The notes: generated from the sequence alone by a model not told the origin. 5,214 nucleotides of DNA from Lachnospiraceae bacterium (GCA_900766925.1 CAAFXG010000297.1:1-5214), one strand, 5' to 3'; shown: positions 1 through 4,630, counted from the stretch's first letter. Made by a program: numbers and translations.

Positions 1-139
1 CATTTTGGTGCCACTTATTTGGTCTTGCATTGATGCGGATATGCTTAACACCGTCCTCATCAGAGTAAAGATTACAATTTTCTATAACTGTGTTCTTGAC
101 ATTAAGAACATTTTTGCATAATGTATTAACTGAAGCCAC
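1..139 (-). CDS. ISL3-family transposase, N-terminal fragment
   Basis: The 46 visible residues begin MASVNTLCKNVLNVKNTVIE and end in HIRINARPNKWHQN. This is the N-terminal pattern of ISL3 transposases: a helix-rich segment, a short beta segment containing the 'R(x)RPxKxxQN' signature, then the CPxC zinc finger, which here would fall just beyond the left edge. The start is taken as GTG at 137-139 because AAGGAG lies 9 bases upstream of it (149-154); the frame stays open further upstream but has no ribosome binding site there. ISL3 transposases are DDE enzymes of about 400-430 residues, so roughly a tenth is visible. Whether the rest is intact is unknown. Confidence 0.65.
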   Translation of the reverse strand, partial: MASVNTLCKNVLNVKNTVIENCNLYSDEDGVKHIRINARPNKWHQN

Positions 140-230
140 TTGTGGAATCTCCTTTTGTGTTTTCTTGGTCGTTAATACATTAAGGAACCCAAGTGGTTTT
201 TTCAATATGAAAATGTAAATTTATGGTGCT

Positions 231-257
231 AGGCTTCCACCATTATGCCAGAAGCCT
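231..257. repeat. Inverted repeat at the IS end
   Basis: AGGCTTC (231-237) and GAAGCCT (251-257) are perfect 7-bp inverted arms separated by 13 bases. They lie at the inferred outer end of the ISL3-like element. They may form part of the transposase binding site, or a hairpin limiting transcription into the element. Confidence 0.5.
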
Positions 258-289
258 CAAATAATATTCCCATTAAATAACTCTTCCAT
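257..289 (-). pseudogene. Start of a small gene interrupted by the ISL3 insertion
   Basis: An ATG at 287-289 is preceded by GGAGAG (295-300) at a 5-base spacing. It opens a frame reading MEELFNGNII that stops at 257-259, exactly where the insertion sequence begins. A good ribosome binding site followed by ten sensible codons and a stop at the IS boundary suggests a real gene cut by transposition. The 'EELxxGNI' start resembles small accessory proteins of Lachnospiraceae mobile elements such as the DUF6809 group, but ten residues are too few to be sure. It lies 44 bases downstream of the cysteine-rich gene and was probably in its operon. The rest of the gene should lie beyond the IS, outside the window. 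Confidence 0.4.
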
Positions 290-333
290 AAGTACTCTCC
301 AAATCTAAATCCGCTTGCTCCTACGCAACTTCC

Positions 334-636
334 TTATACCTCATATATAATAGTTTTGCCACAGTACGGGCATTCGCAGTCAGCACCGCTATCAAAGCTA
401 TATACCGCATCAGGTCCCATACCGTTTTCCTTTTCAAAACTACTTACATCTTGAAGATATTCTTCTAAGTCAACTTCGAACTCAATCCCACAATCCGGGC
501 ATTCGATAGTTCTGATAAGAGAAAGTCGCCAATTATCCGGATCATCTTCATCGTCGGTAAATAATCCGGGAACATTATATTTAATGTCGGCAGCTTCCAT
601 TTCCACGCATAAGATAATATTTTCAATAACTTCCAA
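334..636 (-). CDS. Cysteine-rich (two CPxCG) hypothetical protein, probably 5'-truncated
   Basis: The 100-residue frame contains two CPxCG knuckles, C46-P-D-C49-G and C89-P-Y-C92-G, the usual spacing of a zinc ribbon; between them is an acidic segment. The middle section (VPGLFTDDEDDPDNW, about residues 22-36) is strongly acidic. No enzyme motif, signal peptide or membrane segment is visible and I cannot assign a function. The only start in the first part is TTG at 634-636, which has no convincing ribosome binding site. The same frame is open and protein-like for 20 further residues (to 696: HKHFGNDRSKEHRNIVFAET), so the true N-terminus is probably longer and was lost by a frameshift (see findings). 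The interrupted ORF at 257-289 follows 44 bases downstream. Confidence 0.5.
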   Translation of the reverse strand: MEVIENIILCVEMEAADIKYNVPGLFTDDEDDPDNWRLSLIRTIECPDCGIEFEVDLEEYLQDVSSFEKENGMGPDAVYSFDSGADCECPYCGKTIIYEV

Positions 637-691
637 CGTCTCGGCAAAGACGATATTTCGATGTTCCTTAGAACGGTCATTACCGAAGTGT

Positions 692-820
692 TTATGTCAA
701 AATCAATCCGAACTTGCGCATCATAACATATGACTCTTCTGATTGAAGTGCCTCGCCCTCTGCATTCACTCGCTGCGGTATGACAGAACTTGGCCTCACG
801 CCTAAAATATACTTATTCAT
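692..820 (-). CDS. Small ORF, 42 aa, possibly the 5' part of the cysteine-rich gene
   Basis: An ATG at 818-820 has GGAAGG seven bases upstream and encodes a 42-residue peptide beginning MNKYILGVRPSSVIPQRV and ending in MMRKFGLILT. It resembles no family I recognise. Its stop (692-694) overlaps the point where the cysteine-rich protein's frame opens (696), in the frame one base on. Loss of a single base around 696-702 would join the two into a protein of about 161 residues. Either this is a separate small gene or, as I think slightly more likely, the first part of a frameshifted gene. A promoter and hairpin leader lie just upstream (863-923). Confidence 0.35.
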   Translation of the reverse strand: MNKYILGVRPSSVIPQRVNAEGEALQSEESYVMMRKFGLILT

Positions 821-862
821 AAAATAACCTTCCGTTTAGTACCAACAGACATAAAGAAAGCC

Positions 863-891
863 CGCAAAGCTTGATTTTTCAAGACTTTGCG
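863..891. repeat. Hairpin in the leader of the 42-aa ORF
   Basis: CGCAAAG (863-869) pairs with CTTTGCG (885-891) and CTTGA (870-874) pairs with TCAAG (879-883), with a TTTT loop and one bulged base. This gives a 12-bp stem. On the minus strand it is followed by GGCTTTCTTT, a poor terminator tail; on the plus strand by AACTTTATATTTTTA, a moderately T-rich tail. It starts within a few bases of the -10 box on the minus strand, so it would form the 5' end of that transcript. It could be an attenuator, a stabilising 5' hairpin, or a weak terminator for plus-strand transcription. Confidence 0.5.
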
Positions 892-894
892 AAC

Positions 895-923
895 TTTATA
901 TTTTTATTCAAACTCCCTAACAA
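895..923 (-). promoter_or_regulatory. Predicted promoter for the 42-aa ORF
   Basis: On the minus strand, TTGTTA (918-923) and TATAAA (895-900) are separated by exactly 17 bases. Each matches four or five of the six sigma-A consensus positions. Transcription would begin about 885-889, at the base of the hairpin, and the ribosome binding site of the 42-aa ORF lies roughly 60 bases further on. Confidence 0.5.
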
Positions 924-1069
924 GATTGTTGTCTTAAACTTTTTTGTTAAGGATATCTGTTGCGATTTGATTCCATTTGGTTCAGACTGTCCCTATCCTA
1001 TGGACTGTATGAAATAATGTTATCAAATTGTTATCATGGAAGTGTTATCAAACCGGTTAAGGGGCACAA
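924..1069. other. Intergenic region with three TGTTATCA repeats
   Basis: No gene is supported between the DUF4417 stop and the promoter at 895-923. The region carries TGTTATCA three times in the same orientation (1018-1025, 1029-1036, 1043-1050). The last copy is part of a 15-base sequence, AAGTGTTATCAAACC (1040-1054), that recurs exactly at 5011-5025. No strong terminator for the DUF4417 operon is visible. A plus-strand open frame across this stretch has no ribosome binding site and reads like non-coding sequence. Confidence 0.35.
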
Positions 1070-1747
1070 CTATTTTGTGGTTTTCATTCTTGTTGTCCAA
1101 TCAGGAAACTGCACAAACTTGGTTCTATCAGACAGGCCTCCAAATATTTGATTTGGCATACTACCATAGACTAAAACCACTGGTGGTTCTAATTCGTCCA
1201 ACATTGCTATAAGACCTTCCCTGAAATACCTCTTAGATTCAGCTGTCTGTATCTGCCCATATGTACCAACAGATACAATGCTATGCTTATCAACACCCTG
1301 AAAGGCAACCTTTTCTCCCAACAATGCATCTGTGTATGTACGTTCGTCACCCCATCTGATATTAGGAATCACATATATCCCCTGCTGTGAAAGATAGTAG
1401 CCTACAGCTCTATTAAGATAAATATCTGCTATTTGTACACATAATGGAGCATCGATATACAATGAACAGTCTGGCGATATGACTCCGGGATACCTTTTCA
1501 AATCATCTACAAAATCCTCAGTATCAGTAAGAATTTTCCTGAAGTTTTTATCATGTTCATAAAAACATACGAAATCACTTTTATCTGGACTGCGTTCTCT
1601 GATTGAAAATGGAATCATTCCTTTTGGAATAATTATCTCTTTTGGTGCATTTATATGAGGGATTTCAAATTTACCATCAAAAAAGGCCGTTTCGACAAGG
1701 CCGATTCTGAATCCCTCATCTACTAAATTTTCAACCTTTTTTCCCAT
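1070..1747 (-). CDS. DUF4417 domain protein
   Basis: This 225-residue protein carries the hallmark blocks of DUF4417, in order: FVCFYEHDKNF (about 60-70), a GVISPD block (88-93) followed by SLYIDAP, NRAVGYYL (112-119), IPNIRWGDERTY (127-138), a VSVGT block (about 159-163) and LVYGS (192-196). The family has no established activity; members are common on phages, plasmids and integrated elements of Firmicutes. ATG at 1745-1747 was chosen because GGGAGG lies six bases upstream; an ATG two codons earlier abuts that site, and one further upstream (1798) has none. The gene overlaps the preceding small acidic gene by 17 bases, so it is the third gene of the toxin operon and probably translationally coupled. 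Length and motifs suggest an intact protein. Its part in a toxin operon is unknown; it may simply be a passenger. Confidence 0.85.
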   Translation of the reverse strand: MGKKVENLVDEGFRIGLVETAFFDGKFEIPHINAPKEIIIPKGMIPFSIRERSPDKSDFVCFYEHDKNFRKILTDTEDFVDDLKRYPGVISPDCSLYIDAPLCVQIADIYLNRAVGYYLSQQGIYVIPNIRWGDERTYTDALLGEKVAFQGVDKHSIVSVGTYGQIQTAESKRYFREGLIAMLDELEPPVVLVYGSMPNQIFGGLSDRTKFVQFPDWTTRMKTTK

Positions 1748-2078
1748 TTTCATCCTCCCATGTAAGTATCGCCTCTGCACTTTCGATGCTTCCTGCAATA
1801 TTATACTTGACGCATTCCTCCGGGAACTTTATCATAAGATCTTTATAACACTGAACAAGTTCTTTGCTGCGAACTTTCTCCACTACATCATCAATTACTT
1901 CACTAATCCACGAATACTCTTCTGCCGTACAGTCATTTTTTAGAAAATTGATTGTAGAAGGAATGTCTTCAGCAAGAATTTCAATCTCTTTTTTCCAACA
2001 CTGCTCAACTCCAAATGTCCATTCATCATCAGTTTCTTCGCGCTGTTTTATAACTTCTCTAAACCTTATAGTATCCAT
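1731..2078 (-). CDS. Putative immunity protein of the EndoU-like toxin
   Basis: This 115-residue acidic protein (28 Asp/Glu against 15 Lys/Arg by count) has no signal peptide or membrane segment and appears mostly helical. I recognise no catalytic motif. The immunity role is inferred from context: its ATG (2076-2078) shares one base with the toxin's TAA stop (TAATG), it follows the toxin immediately, and its negative charge complements the strongly basic toxin. Immunity proteins usually act in the cytoplasm by binding the toxin and blocking its active site. GAGG eight bases upstream of the ATG supports the start. The 3' end overlaps DUF4417 by 17 bases. Alternatives are an antitoxin-like chaperone or an unrelated small gene; the arrangement makes immunity the best guess. 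Confidence 0.6.
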   Translation of the reverse strand: MDTIRFREVIKQREETDDEWTFGVEQCWKKEIEILAEDIPSTINFLKNDCTAEEYSWISEVIDDVVEKVRSKELVQCYKDLMIKFPEECVKYNIAGSIESAEAILTWEDENGKKG

Positions 2079-2569
2079 TACTTTTTACCTCGTTTCTTTG
2101 TAGGCTGATTTGAATCTGGAAAAATAGTAGCAATAATGCCATTTGTTCGAATCACACCAACTCGAACACCTTTCCACATTCCAAAAACCGGTTTCCCATC
2201 TTTAGCCGATGCACTTTTGTTGTGCTTTAAATTAGCAACATGTTCACCGGCACGTTTAATATCTTTACTTGTCCATTCTTTAGGGAACCACGATTGTCCT
2301 GTACCTGATTGCTTACGTTTTTCTTTATGGTTAGGAACATATCCTACTCTGACGCCATTTGGATATGTTTTTACAACATGGTATTCTATGCCATATTTAT
2401 CAAGTTCATTCATTCCTGCCTGACCGTGACCACCCGCCTTCAATCTTATATGTTGATTCTTTCCAGGCTTTGTATAATCACCTTCATTTGAATGAACTAC
2501 GGCATACTGACTCGCAGCGCCCCTTGCCCCATGTGTATTTAAGGTTCTTCCTGTTTTAGTTGTGCCCAT
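2078..2569 (-). CDS. EndoU-like RNase toxin, stand-alone
   Basis: The protein has 163 residues. It fits the bacterial EndoU toxin layout: QHIRLKAGGHG (39-49) with two histidines as catalytic candidates (H40, H48), NGVRVGYVPNHK (71-82), TGQSWFPKEW (90-99), and a C-terminal GVRVGVIRTNGIIATIFP (134-151) matching the family ending 'GV.I.V...G.I.TAYP'. EndoU enzymes are metal-independent or Mn-stimulated RNases that cleave at uridines; bacterial members are usually C-terminal warheads of CDI, Rhs or LXG polymorphic toxins. Here the domain is encoded alone: the first 38 residues show no signal peptide, LXG or repeat region. AGGAGG eight bases before the ATG (2567-2569) shows it is a true start rather than a broken carrier. 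The protein is very basic (about 30 Lys/Arg, 11 Asp/Glu). The domain call rests on motif recall and is fairly secure; the exact catalytic residues are not. Confidence 0.72.
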   Translation of the reverse strand: MGTTKTGRTLNTHGARGAASQYAVVHSNEGDYTKPGKNQHIRLKAGGHGQAGMNELDKYGIEYHVVKTYPNGVRVGYVPNHKEKRKQSGTGQSWFPKEWTSKDIKRAGEHVANLKHNKSASAKDGKPVFGMWKGVRVGVIRTNGIIATIFPDSNQPTKKRGKK

Positions 2570-2627
2570 AATAGTTCCCTCCTGTCATAATCGACAGACA
2601 AGGAACTACGATAATTTCGTTAATCAT
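2556..2627 (-). CDS. Upstream ORF overlapping the toxin start (23 aa)
   Basis: An ATG at 2625-2627 has GAGG five bases upstream (GATGAGGTACAA). It encodes MINEIIVVPCLSIMTGGNYY followed by GHN, with its stop at 2556-2558, 11 bases inside the toxin gene. Ribosomes translating it would cross the toxin's ribosome binding site and terminate just past the toxin ATG, an arrangement that can couple or throttle initiation. The peptide has no recognisable domain. The frame is also open further upstream to an ATG at about 2700, but without a ribosome binding site. It may be a regulatory leader or chance. Confidence 0.35.
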   Translation of the reverse strand: MINEIIVVPCLSIMTGGNYYGHN

Positions 2628-2667
2628 TTGTACCTCATCTTTCTGCCAGCATATTCGCGGGCTAAAC

Positions 2668-2692
2668 AATAAAAATATTCTATTTTTTATTG
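2668..2692. repeat. AT-rich inverted repeat upstream of the toxin
   Basis: CAATAAAAA and TTTTTATTG form a 9-bp perfect inverted repeat around an AT-rich centre (TATTCTAT). Its right end overlaps the -35 box of the plus-strand promoter at 2690. On the minus strand it would be a weak hairpin in the toxin leader with T-rich flanks. It could be a weak terminator or a repressor site. Confidence 0.35.
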
Positions 2693-2718
2693 CTCTCATG
2701 GAAAGATTGTGGTAGAAT
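2690..2718 (+). promoter_or_regulatory. Predicted plus-strand promoter of the candidate small RNA
   Basis: TTGCTC (2690-2695) and TAGAAT (2713-2718) are exactly 17 bases apart. The -10 box matches five of six consensus positions and the -35 box three of six. Transcription would start about 2724-2726. The only feature downstream on this strand is the two-hairpin segment ending in a terminator at 2765-2804. Confidence 0.5.
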
Positions 2719-2724
2719 AATTCT

Positions 2725-2804
2725 TACCTATTTAGAGAGATTCTACAGAATCTTTCGCTGAGAGAACGTATAGCTGCTCCAACAGTTATACGTTTTTCTT
2801 TTTT
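2725..2804 (+). ncRNA. Candidate small structured RNA, about 80 nt
   Basis: The segment has its own promoter (2690-2718) and terminator (2765-2804) and no coding capacity. Hairpin 1 (2735-2756) is a 9-bp stem with a UACA loop and one G-U pair (2737/2754). Hairpin 2 (2765-2794) is a 12-bp stem with one G-U pair (2773/2786). Transcribed from the minus strand, both wobbles would become C-A mismatches, so the structure favours plus-strand RNA. The loop of hairpin 2 is CUCCAA, whose CUCC could pair with ribosome binding sites. It lies between fic and the toxin and is antisense to any toxin-operon leader that begins upstream of 2725. I recognise no known RNA family. The start point is an estimate. 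Confidence 0.5.
2765..2804 (+). terminator. Rho-independent terminator of the candidate small RNA
   Basis: AACGTATAGCTG (2765-2776) pairs fully in RNA with CAGTTATACGTT (2783-2794), including one G-U, around the loop CTCCAA. It is followed by a T-rich tract (2793-2804, one C interruption). This is a standard intrinsic terminator for plus-strand transcription. Read on the minus strand the stem has an A-C mismatch and no T-tract, so it does not terminate fic. Confidence 0.75.
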
Positions 2805-2854
2805 ATCGCAATCAAATCACATCACCCCACCTTTCAAGAAGTTTTTATCAGCAA

Positions 2855-2873
2855 ATTATTCTTAGCGAATAAT
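2855..2873 (-). repeat. Small hairpin spanning the fic stop codon
   Basis: ATTATTC and GAATAAT (2867-2873 and 2855-2861) are 7-bp inverted arms around the loop containing the fic TAA stop. It is AT-rich with only a short T run downstream, so at most a weak terminator. No better minus-strand terminator is visible after fic, so some transcripts may read into the toxin leader. Confidence 0.35.
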
Positions 2874-3953
2874 ATCTAATAATCCATAATATATATATTT
2901 TTTATTTCTCTGTTTGCCGTCGGTTATAAGAATTTTTTCGTCAACCATCATATTCAAAAGCCTGTTAACGCTCGTCAGTGGAAGCTTTGTTTTTCCAACA
3001 ATCTGCTTAGCTGTTGTGATTGGATATTGATATAACATGTTAATAACCGGCACCACATTAGACGATTTTGTAAAATTACATGCAATACTCATATGTGAAT
3101 CATATAGTTTGTTTATTGCTGTAACAATGCTGATATACTTATCACATTGTTTTGCAACTGTAGCGAGAAAGAATTTAATCCACTCGTTCCAATCATCTTT
3201 CTGCCTTATATTGTTTAGGAGGTTATAATATCTCAATTTATCATGTTCAAGTGCTTCACTAATAAAAAAACAAGGAAGTTCTATTTGTTTTGTATAATAC
3301 AAATACAGCGGAATAAGCATTCTTCCAACACGCCCATTTCCATCCATAAATGGATGTATAGTCTCAAACTGAGCATGTATGACTGCTATTCTTACTAAAG
3401 GCTTTAGAATATCAGACGGCTCATTGATATAAGAGATTAAATTATCCATTAGCTCTGGTACCTTCTCTGGGGCCGGAGGCGTATATGTAATTGCATGTGT
3501 TCCGTCATTTTTCCCTATATAGTTTTGTTCTGTTCTGTATTTTCCAATAACTTCAGGTTTTCTCACATTCCCATTCATCAGGATGGAATGCAGTTCACAA
3601 AAGAATTCATTTGAAAAATTTTCTCTTCCCAATATATGAATGCCTTTTTTTGATGCGTTATAATAATTGAGAACTTCATTAATATTCTGATCAGAATCAT
3701 TTGGCTCTGCCTGATTTGTAAGTACACCATCAAGTGTTGCCTGCGTTCCTTCTAGCAAAGACGAAGCCAGCGCTTCTTTTTGCTGTAATGTCGGCATGAA
3801 CCAGTTGCTTTCCAACTTGCTATCAACAATCTTCTCTTTATACACCTCAAGTTTGGCAGTTGCATCTATCAATTCATCCAAAAAATACGAATAATCAATG
3901 CTCCCATTACTTAAAGGTAAAAAACTTGCGTTATAAGCCTGCACATTACCCAT
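2862..3953 (-). CDS. fic: Fic-family protein AMP-transferase with C-terminal winged helix
   Basis: The 363-residue protein carries the complete Fic active-site motif H200-P-F-M-D-G-N-G-R-V-G-R211, in which the His is the catalytic base and the following residues bind ATP phosphates and Mg. The enzyme typically transfers AMP from ATP to a hydroxyl of a target protein. The N-terminal part contains S64-S-L-L-E68-G69, matching the inhibitory helix motif (S/T)xxxE(G/N), placing it with class II Fic proteins that carry their own inhibitor. The last 65 residues (about 298-360) look like a winged helix-turn-helix (TTAKQIVGKTKLPLTSVNRL). ATG at 3951-3953 has GGAGG seven bases upstream. No antitoxin gene is adjacent, consistent with an internal inhibitor. 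A consensus promoter framed by an inverted repeat lies directly upstream, suggesting self-repression through the winged helix (inferred). All key residues are present and the length is normal. Confidence 0.93.
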   Translation of the reverse strand: MGNVQAYNASFLPLSNGSIDYSYFLDELIDATAKLEVYKEKIVDSKLESNWFMPTLQQKEALASSLLEGTQATLDGVLTNQAEPNDSDQNINEVLNYYNASKKGIHILGRENFSNEFFCELHSILMNGNVRKPEVIGKYRTEQNYIGKNDGTHAITYTPPAPEKVPELMDNLISYINEPSDILKPLVRIAVIHAQFETIHPFMDGNGRVGRMLIPLYLYYTKQIELPCFFISEALEHDKLRYYNLLNNIRQKDDWNEWIKFFLATVAKQCDKYISIVTAINKLYDSHMSIACNFTKSSNVVPVINMLYQYPITTAKQIVGKTKLPLTSVNRLLNMMVDEKILITDGKQRNKKYIYYGLLDIIR

Positions 3954-3971
3954 ATGTACACCTCCAGAATA

Positions 3972-4000
3972 AATATAGCACCGTTAAAACCAAATGTCAA
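3972..4000 (-). promoter_or_regulatory. Promoter of fic (sigma-A type)
   Basis: TTGACA (3995-4000), a perfect -35 box, and TATATT (3972-3977) are separated by 17 bases. The fic ribosome binding site begins about ten bases after the -10 box, so the transcript leader is very short (about 15 bases). The -35 box lies between the arms of the inverted repeat at 3984-4015. Confidence 0.85.
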
Positions 4001-4015
4001 CATTTTTGGTTTTAA
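3984..4015. promoter_or_regulatory. Operator-like inverted repeat over the fic -35 box (O1)
   Basis: TTAAAACCAAA (3984-3994) and TTTGGTTTTAA (4005-4015) are perfect 11-bp inverted arms with a 10-base gap. The -35 hexamer falls in the gap, so a dimer bound here would block RNA polymerase. The likeliest binder is Fic itself through its C-terminal winged helix (inference). The same arms recur at 4144-4174. Confidence 0.7.
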
Positions 4016-4143
4016 TAATTTTCTATAATTCAAAATATAGCGCATTTAGAAGGCTATTTTTATACTGAATTCTTACCGTTCACTATATCTAGATCTATTT
4101 CTTCATCAGACAACAACATACAGTATTTTGTTGTCTAAGATAG
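4016..4143. other. fic upstream region with a second inverted repeat
   Basis: No gene is supported here. AGACAACAA (4108-4116) and TTGTTGTCT (4128-4136) are perfect 9-bp inverted arms with an 11-base gap whose centre, ATACAGTAT, is itself palindromic. The total span is close to that of the fic operator, so this could be the binding site of a different dimeric regulator. A second GCTATATTTT sequence lies about 50 bases upstream of the fic -10 box but has no good -35 partner. Confidence 0.4.
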
Positions 4144-4174
4144 TAAAAACCAATAAAACCATATTTGGTTTTTA
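4144..4174. promoter_or_regulatory. Second copy of the fic operator-like repeat (O2)
   Basis: TAAAAACCAA (4144-4153) and TTGGTTTTTA (4165-4174) are perfect 10-bp inverted arms with an 11-base gap. They share the AAAACCAA/TTGGTTTT core of the repeat over the fic promoter, with a half-site gap one base shorter. A third, partial half-site (TAAAACCA, 4154-4161) lies inside the gap. Centres of the two repeats are about 160 bp apart. No clear promoter is associated with this copy, so it may act by looping or belong to a lost divergent gene. Confidence 0.6.
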
Positions 4175-4175
4175 A

Positions 4176-4292
4176 GACTTCTCCCCAGCTTTAGAACATG
4201 CAGAGAGTAATTATAATATCTTGATGGATATGTTCCCGAATCGGCTTGGTCCGTTCTATCTTGGATTACAGAAGCAGCTTGATAACTTATGA
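4176..4292 (+). pseudogene. Gene remnant encoding a protein C-terminus (38 codons)
   Basis: The plus-strand frame from 4176 to the stop at 4290-4292 reads like real protein, notably MDMFPNRLGPFYLGLQKQL (about residues 17-35), but has no start with a ribosome binding site; an in-frame stop lies just upstream at 4173-4175, inside the O2 repeat. I do not recognise the family. It looks like the 3' end of a gene cut off on its left side. Confidence 0.3.
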
Positions 4293-4297
4293 CATAT

Positions 4298-4322
4298 AAC
4301 AGGAGCGTGGCACGCCCCCGTT
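4298..4322 (-). repeat. GC-rich hairpin
   Basis: AACAGGAGCG (4298-4307) and CGCCCCCGTT (4313-4322) form a 10-bp stem with a 5-base loop in minus-strand RNA, including two G-U pairs that would be A-C mismatches in plus-strand RNA. It is much more GC-rich than its surroundings. No T-tract follows on either strand, so it is not a standard terminator. It lies between two gene fragments and may mark a rearrangement junction or an element end. Confidence 0.4.
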
Positions 4323-4359
4323 ACTGTCAATCAATGAAGTGGCTTAATCCAATTCATCA

Positions 4360-4395
4360 TCATAAATTGCTGGTAGGAAGCCAATCATTGTACAT
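4360..4395 (-). pseudogene. Start of a truncated gene (11 codons)
   Basis: An ATG at 4393-4395 is preceded by AGGAGG at a three-base spacing, close but within range. It encodes MYNDWLPTSNL and then stops. It starts 9 bases downstream of the stop of the fragment at 4405-4626, a normal operon spacing. The likely reading is that a second gene of an old operon was cut soon after its start. Too short to identify. Confidence 0.3.
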
Positions 4396-4404
4396 CGACC
4401 TCCT

Positions 4405-4626
4405 CTATAACAATTTCTCTTTAAGGAATGCAATTGGATCTAAACCTTTATCCTTTGCTATTGTTACCATCTCTTCCAGCGTCAAATGTGCATCTTGTGC
4501 ATAATGTGCACCATTTTCTAAAACTATATTATTTTTTTCTTGATGATGATTCTGTGTTTTATCTTTTTTCTCTACTGTTACAAAATCATGTCTTCCAGAT
4601 AAACGCTTCCTGTTGCATTTGCTTTC
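4405..4626 (-). pseudogene. Gene remnant encoding a protein C-terminus (73 codons)
   Basis: The minus-strand frame is open from 4626 to the TAG at 4405-4407 without an acceptable start. Its second half reads like a genuine C-terminus: a polar linker, then an amphipathic helical tail, LTLEEMVTIAKDKGLDPIAF, ending in LKEKLL. No family is recognised. The strong ribosome binding site immediately after its stop indicates that it was upstream of another gene. Composition and setting suggest a plasmid or conjugative-element gene (inference). Confidence 0.4.
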
Positions 4627-4630
4627 TTAG

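Larger units (their letters stand above)
1..257 (-). mobile_element. ISL3-family insertion sequence, partial (transposase 5' end)
   Basis: This is the end of an insertion sequence that continues past the left edge. It consists of a terminal region starting with GGCTTCTGGCATAATGGTG (minus strand, from about 256), a non-coding leader of roughly 115 bases, and the first 46 codons of an ISL3-type transposase. ISL3 elements have imperfect terminal inverted repeats beginning with GG and make 8-bp target duplications. The other end lies outside the window, so neither the second repeat nor the duplication can be checked. The outer boundary at 256-258 is inferred from where the upstream coding sequence breaks off. 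The family call rests on the transposase N-terminus. Confidence 0.65.

Noticed and set aside
960..1151. Plus-strand open frame of 63 codons
   Set aside because: It has no ribosome binding site and its end overlaps the DUF4417 gene on the other strand.
1864..2559. Several plus-strand open frames opposite the toxin and immunity genes
   Set aside because: They are mirror frames of well-supported minus-strand genes, with no ribosome binding sites or recognisable domains.
2765..2804. Terminator of the fic gene
   Set aside because: On the minus strand the stem has an A-C mismatch and an A-rich side upstream with no T-tract after it; orientation fits plus-strand transcription only.
2862..3953. Fic as a type II toxin with a separate antitoxin
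   Set aside because: No small antitoxin gene with a ribosome binding site lies next to it, and the inhibitory S64xxxE68G69 motif is inside the same protein.
4060..4119. 19-codon minus-strand frame starting MLLSDEEIDLDIVNGKNSV
   Set aside because: It reads somewhat like protein, so it may be a gene remnant, but it lacks a ribosome binding site and is too short to support a call.
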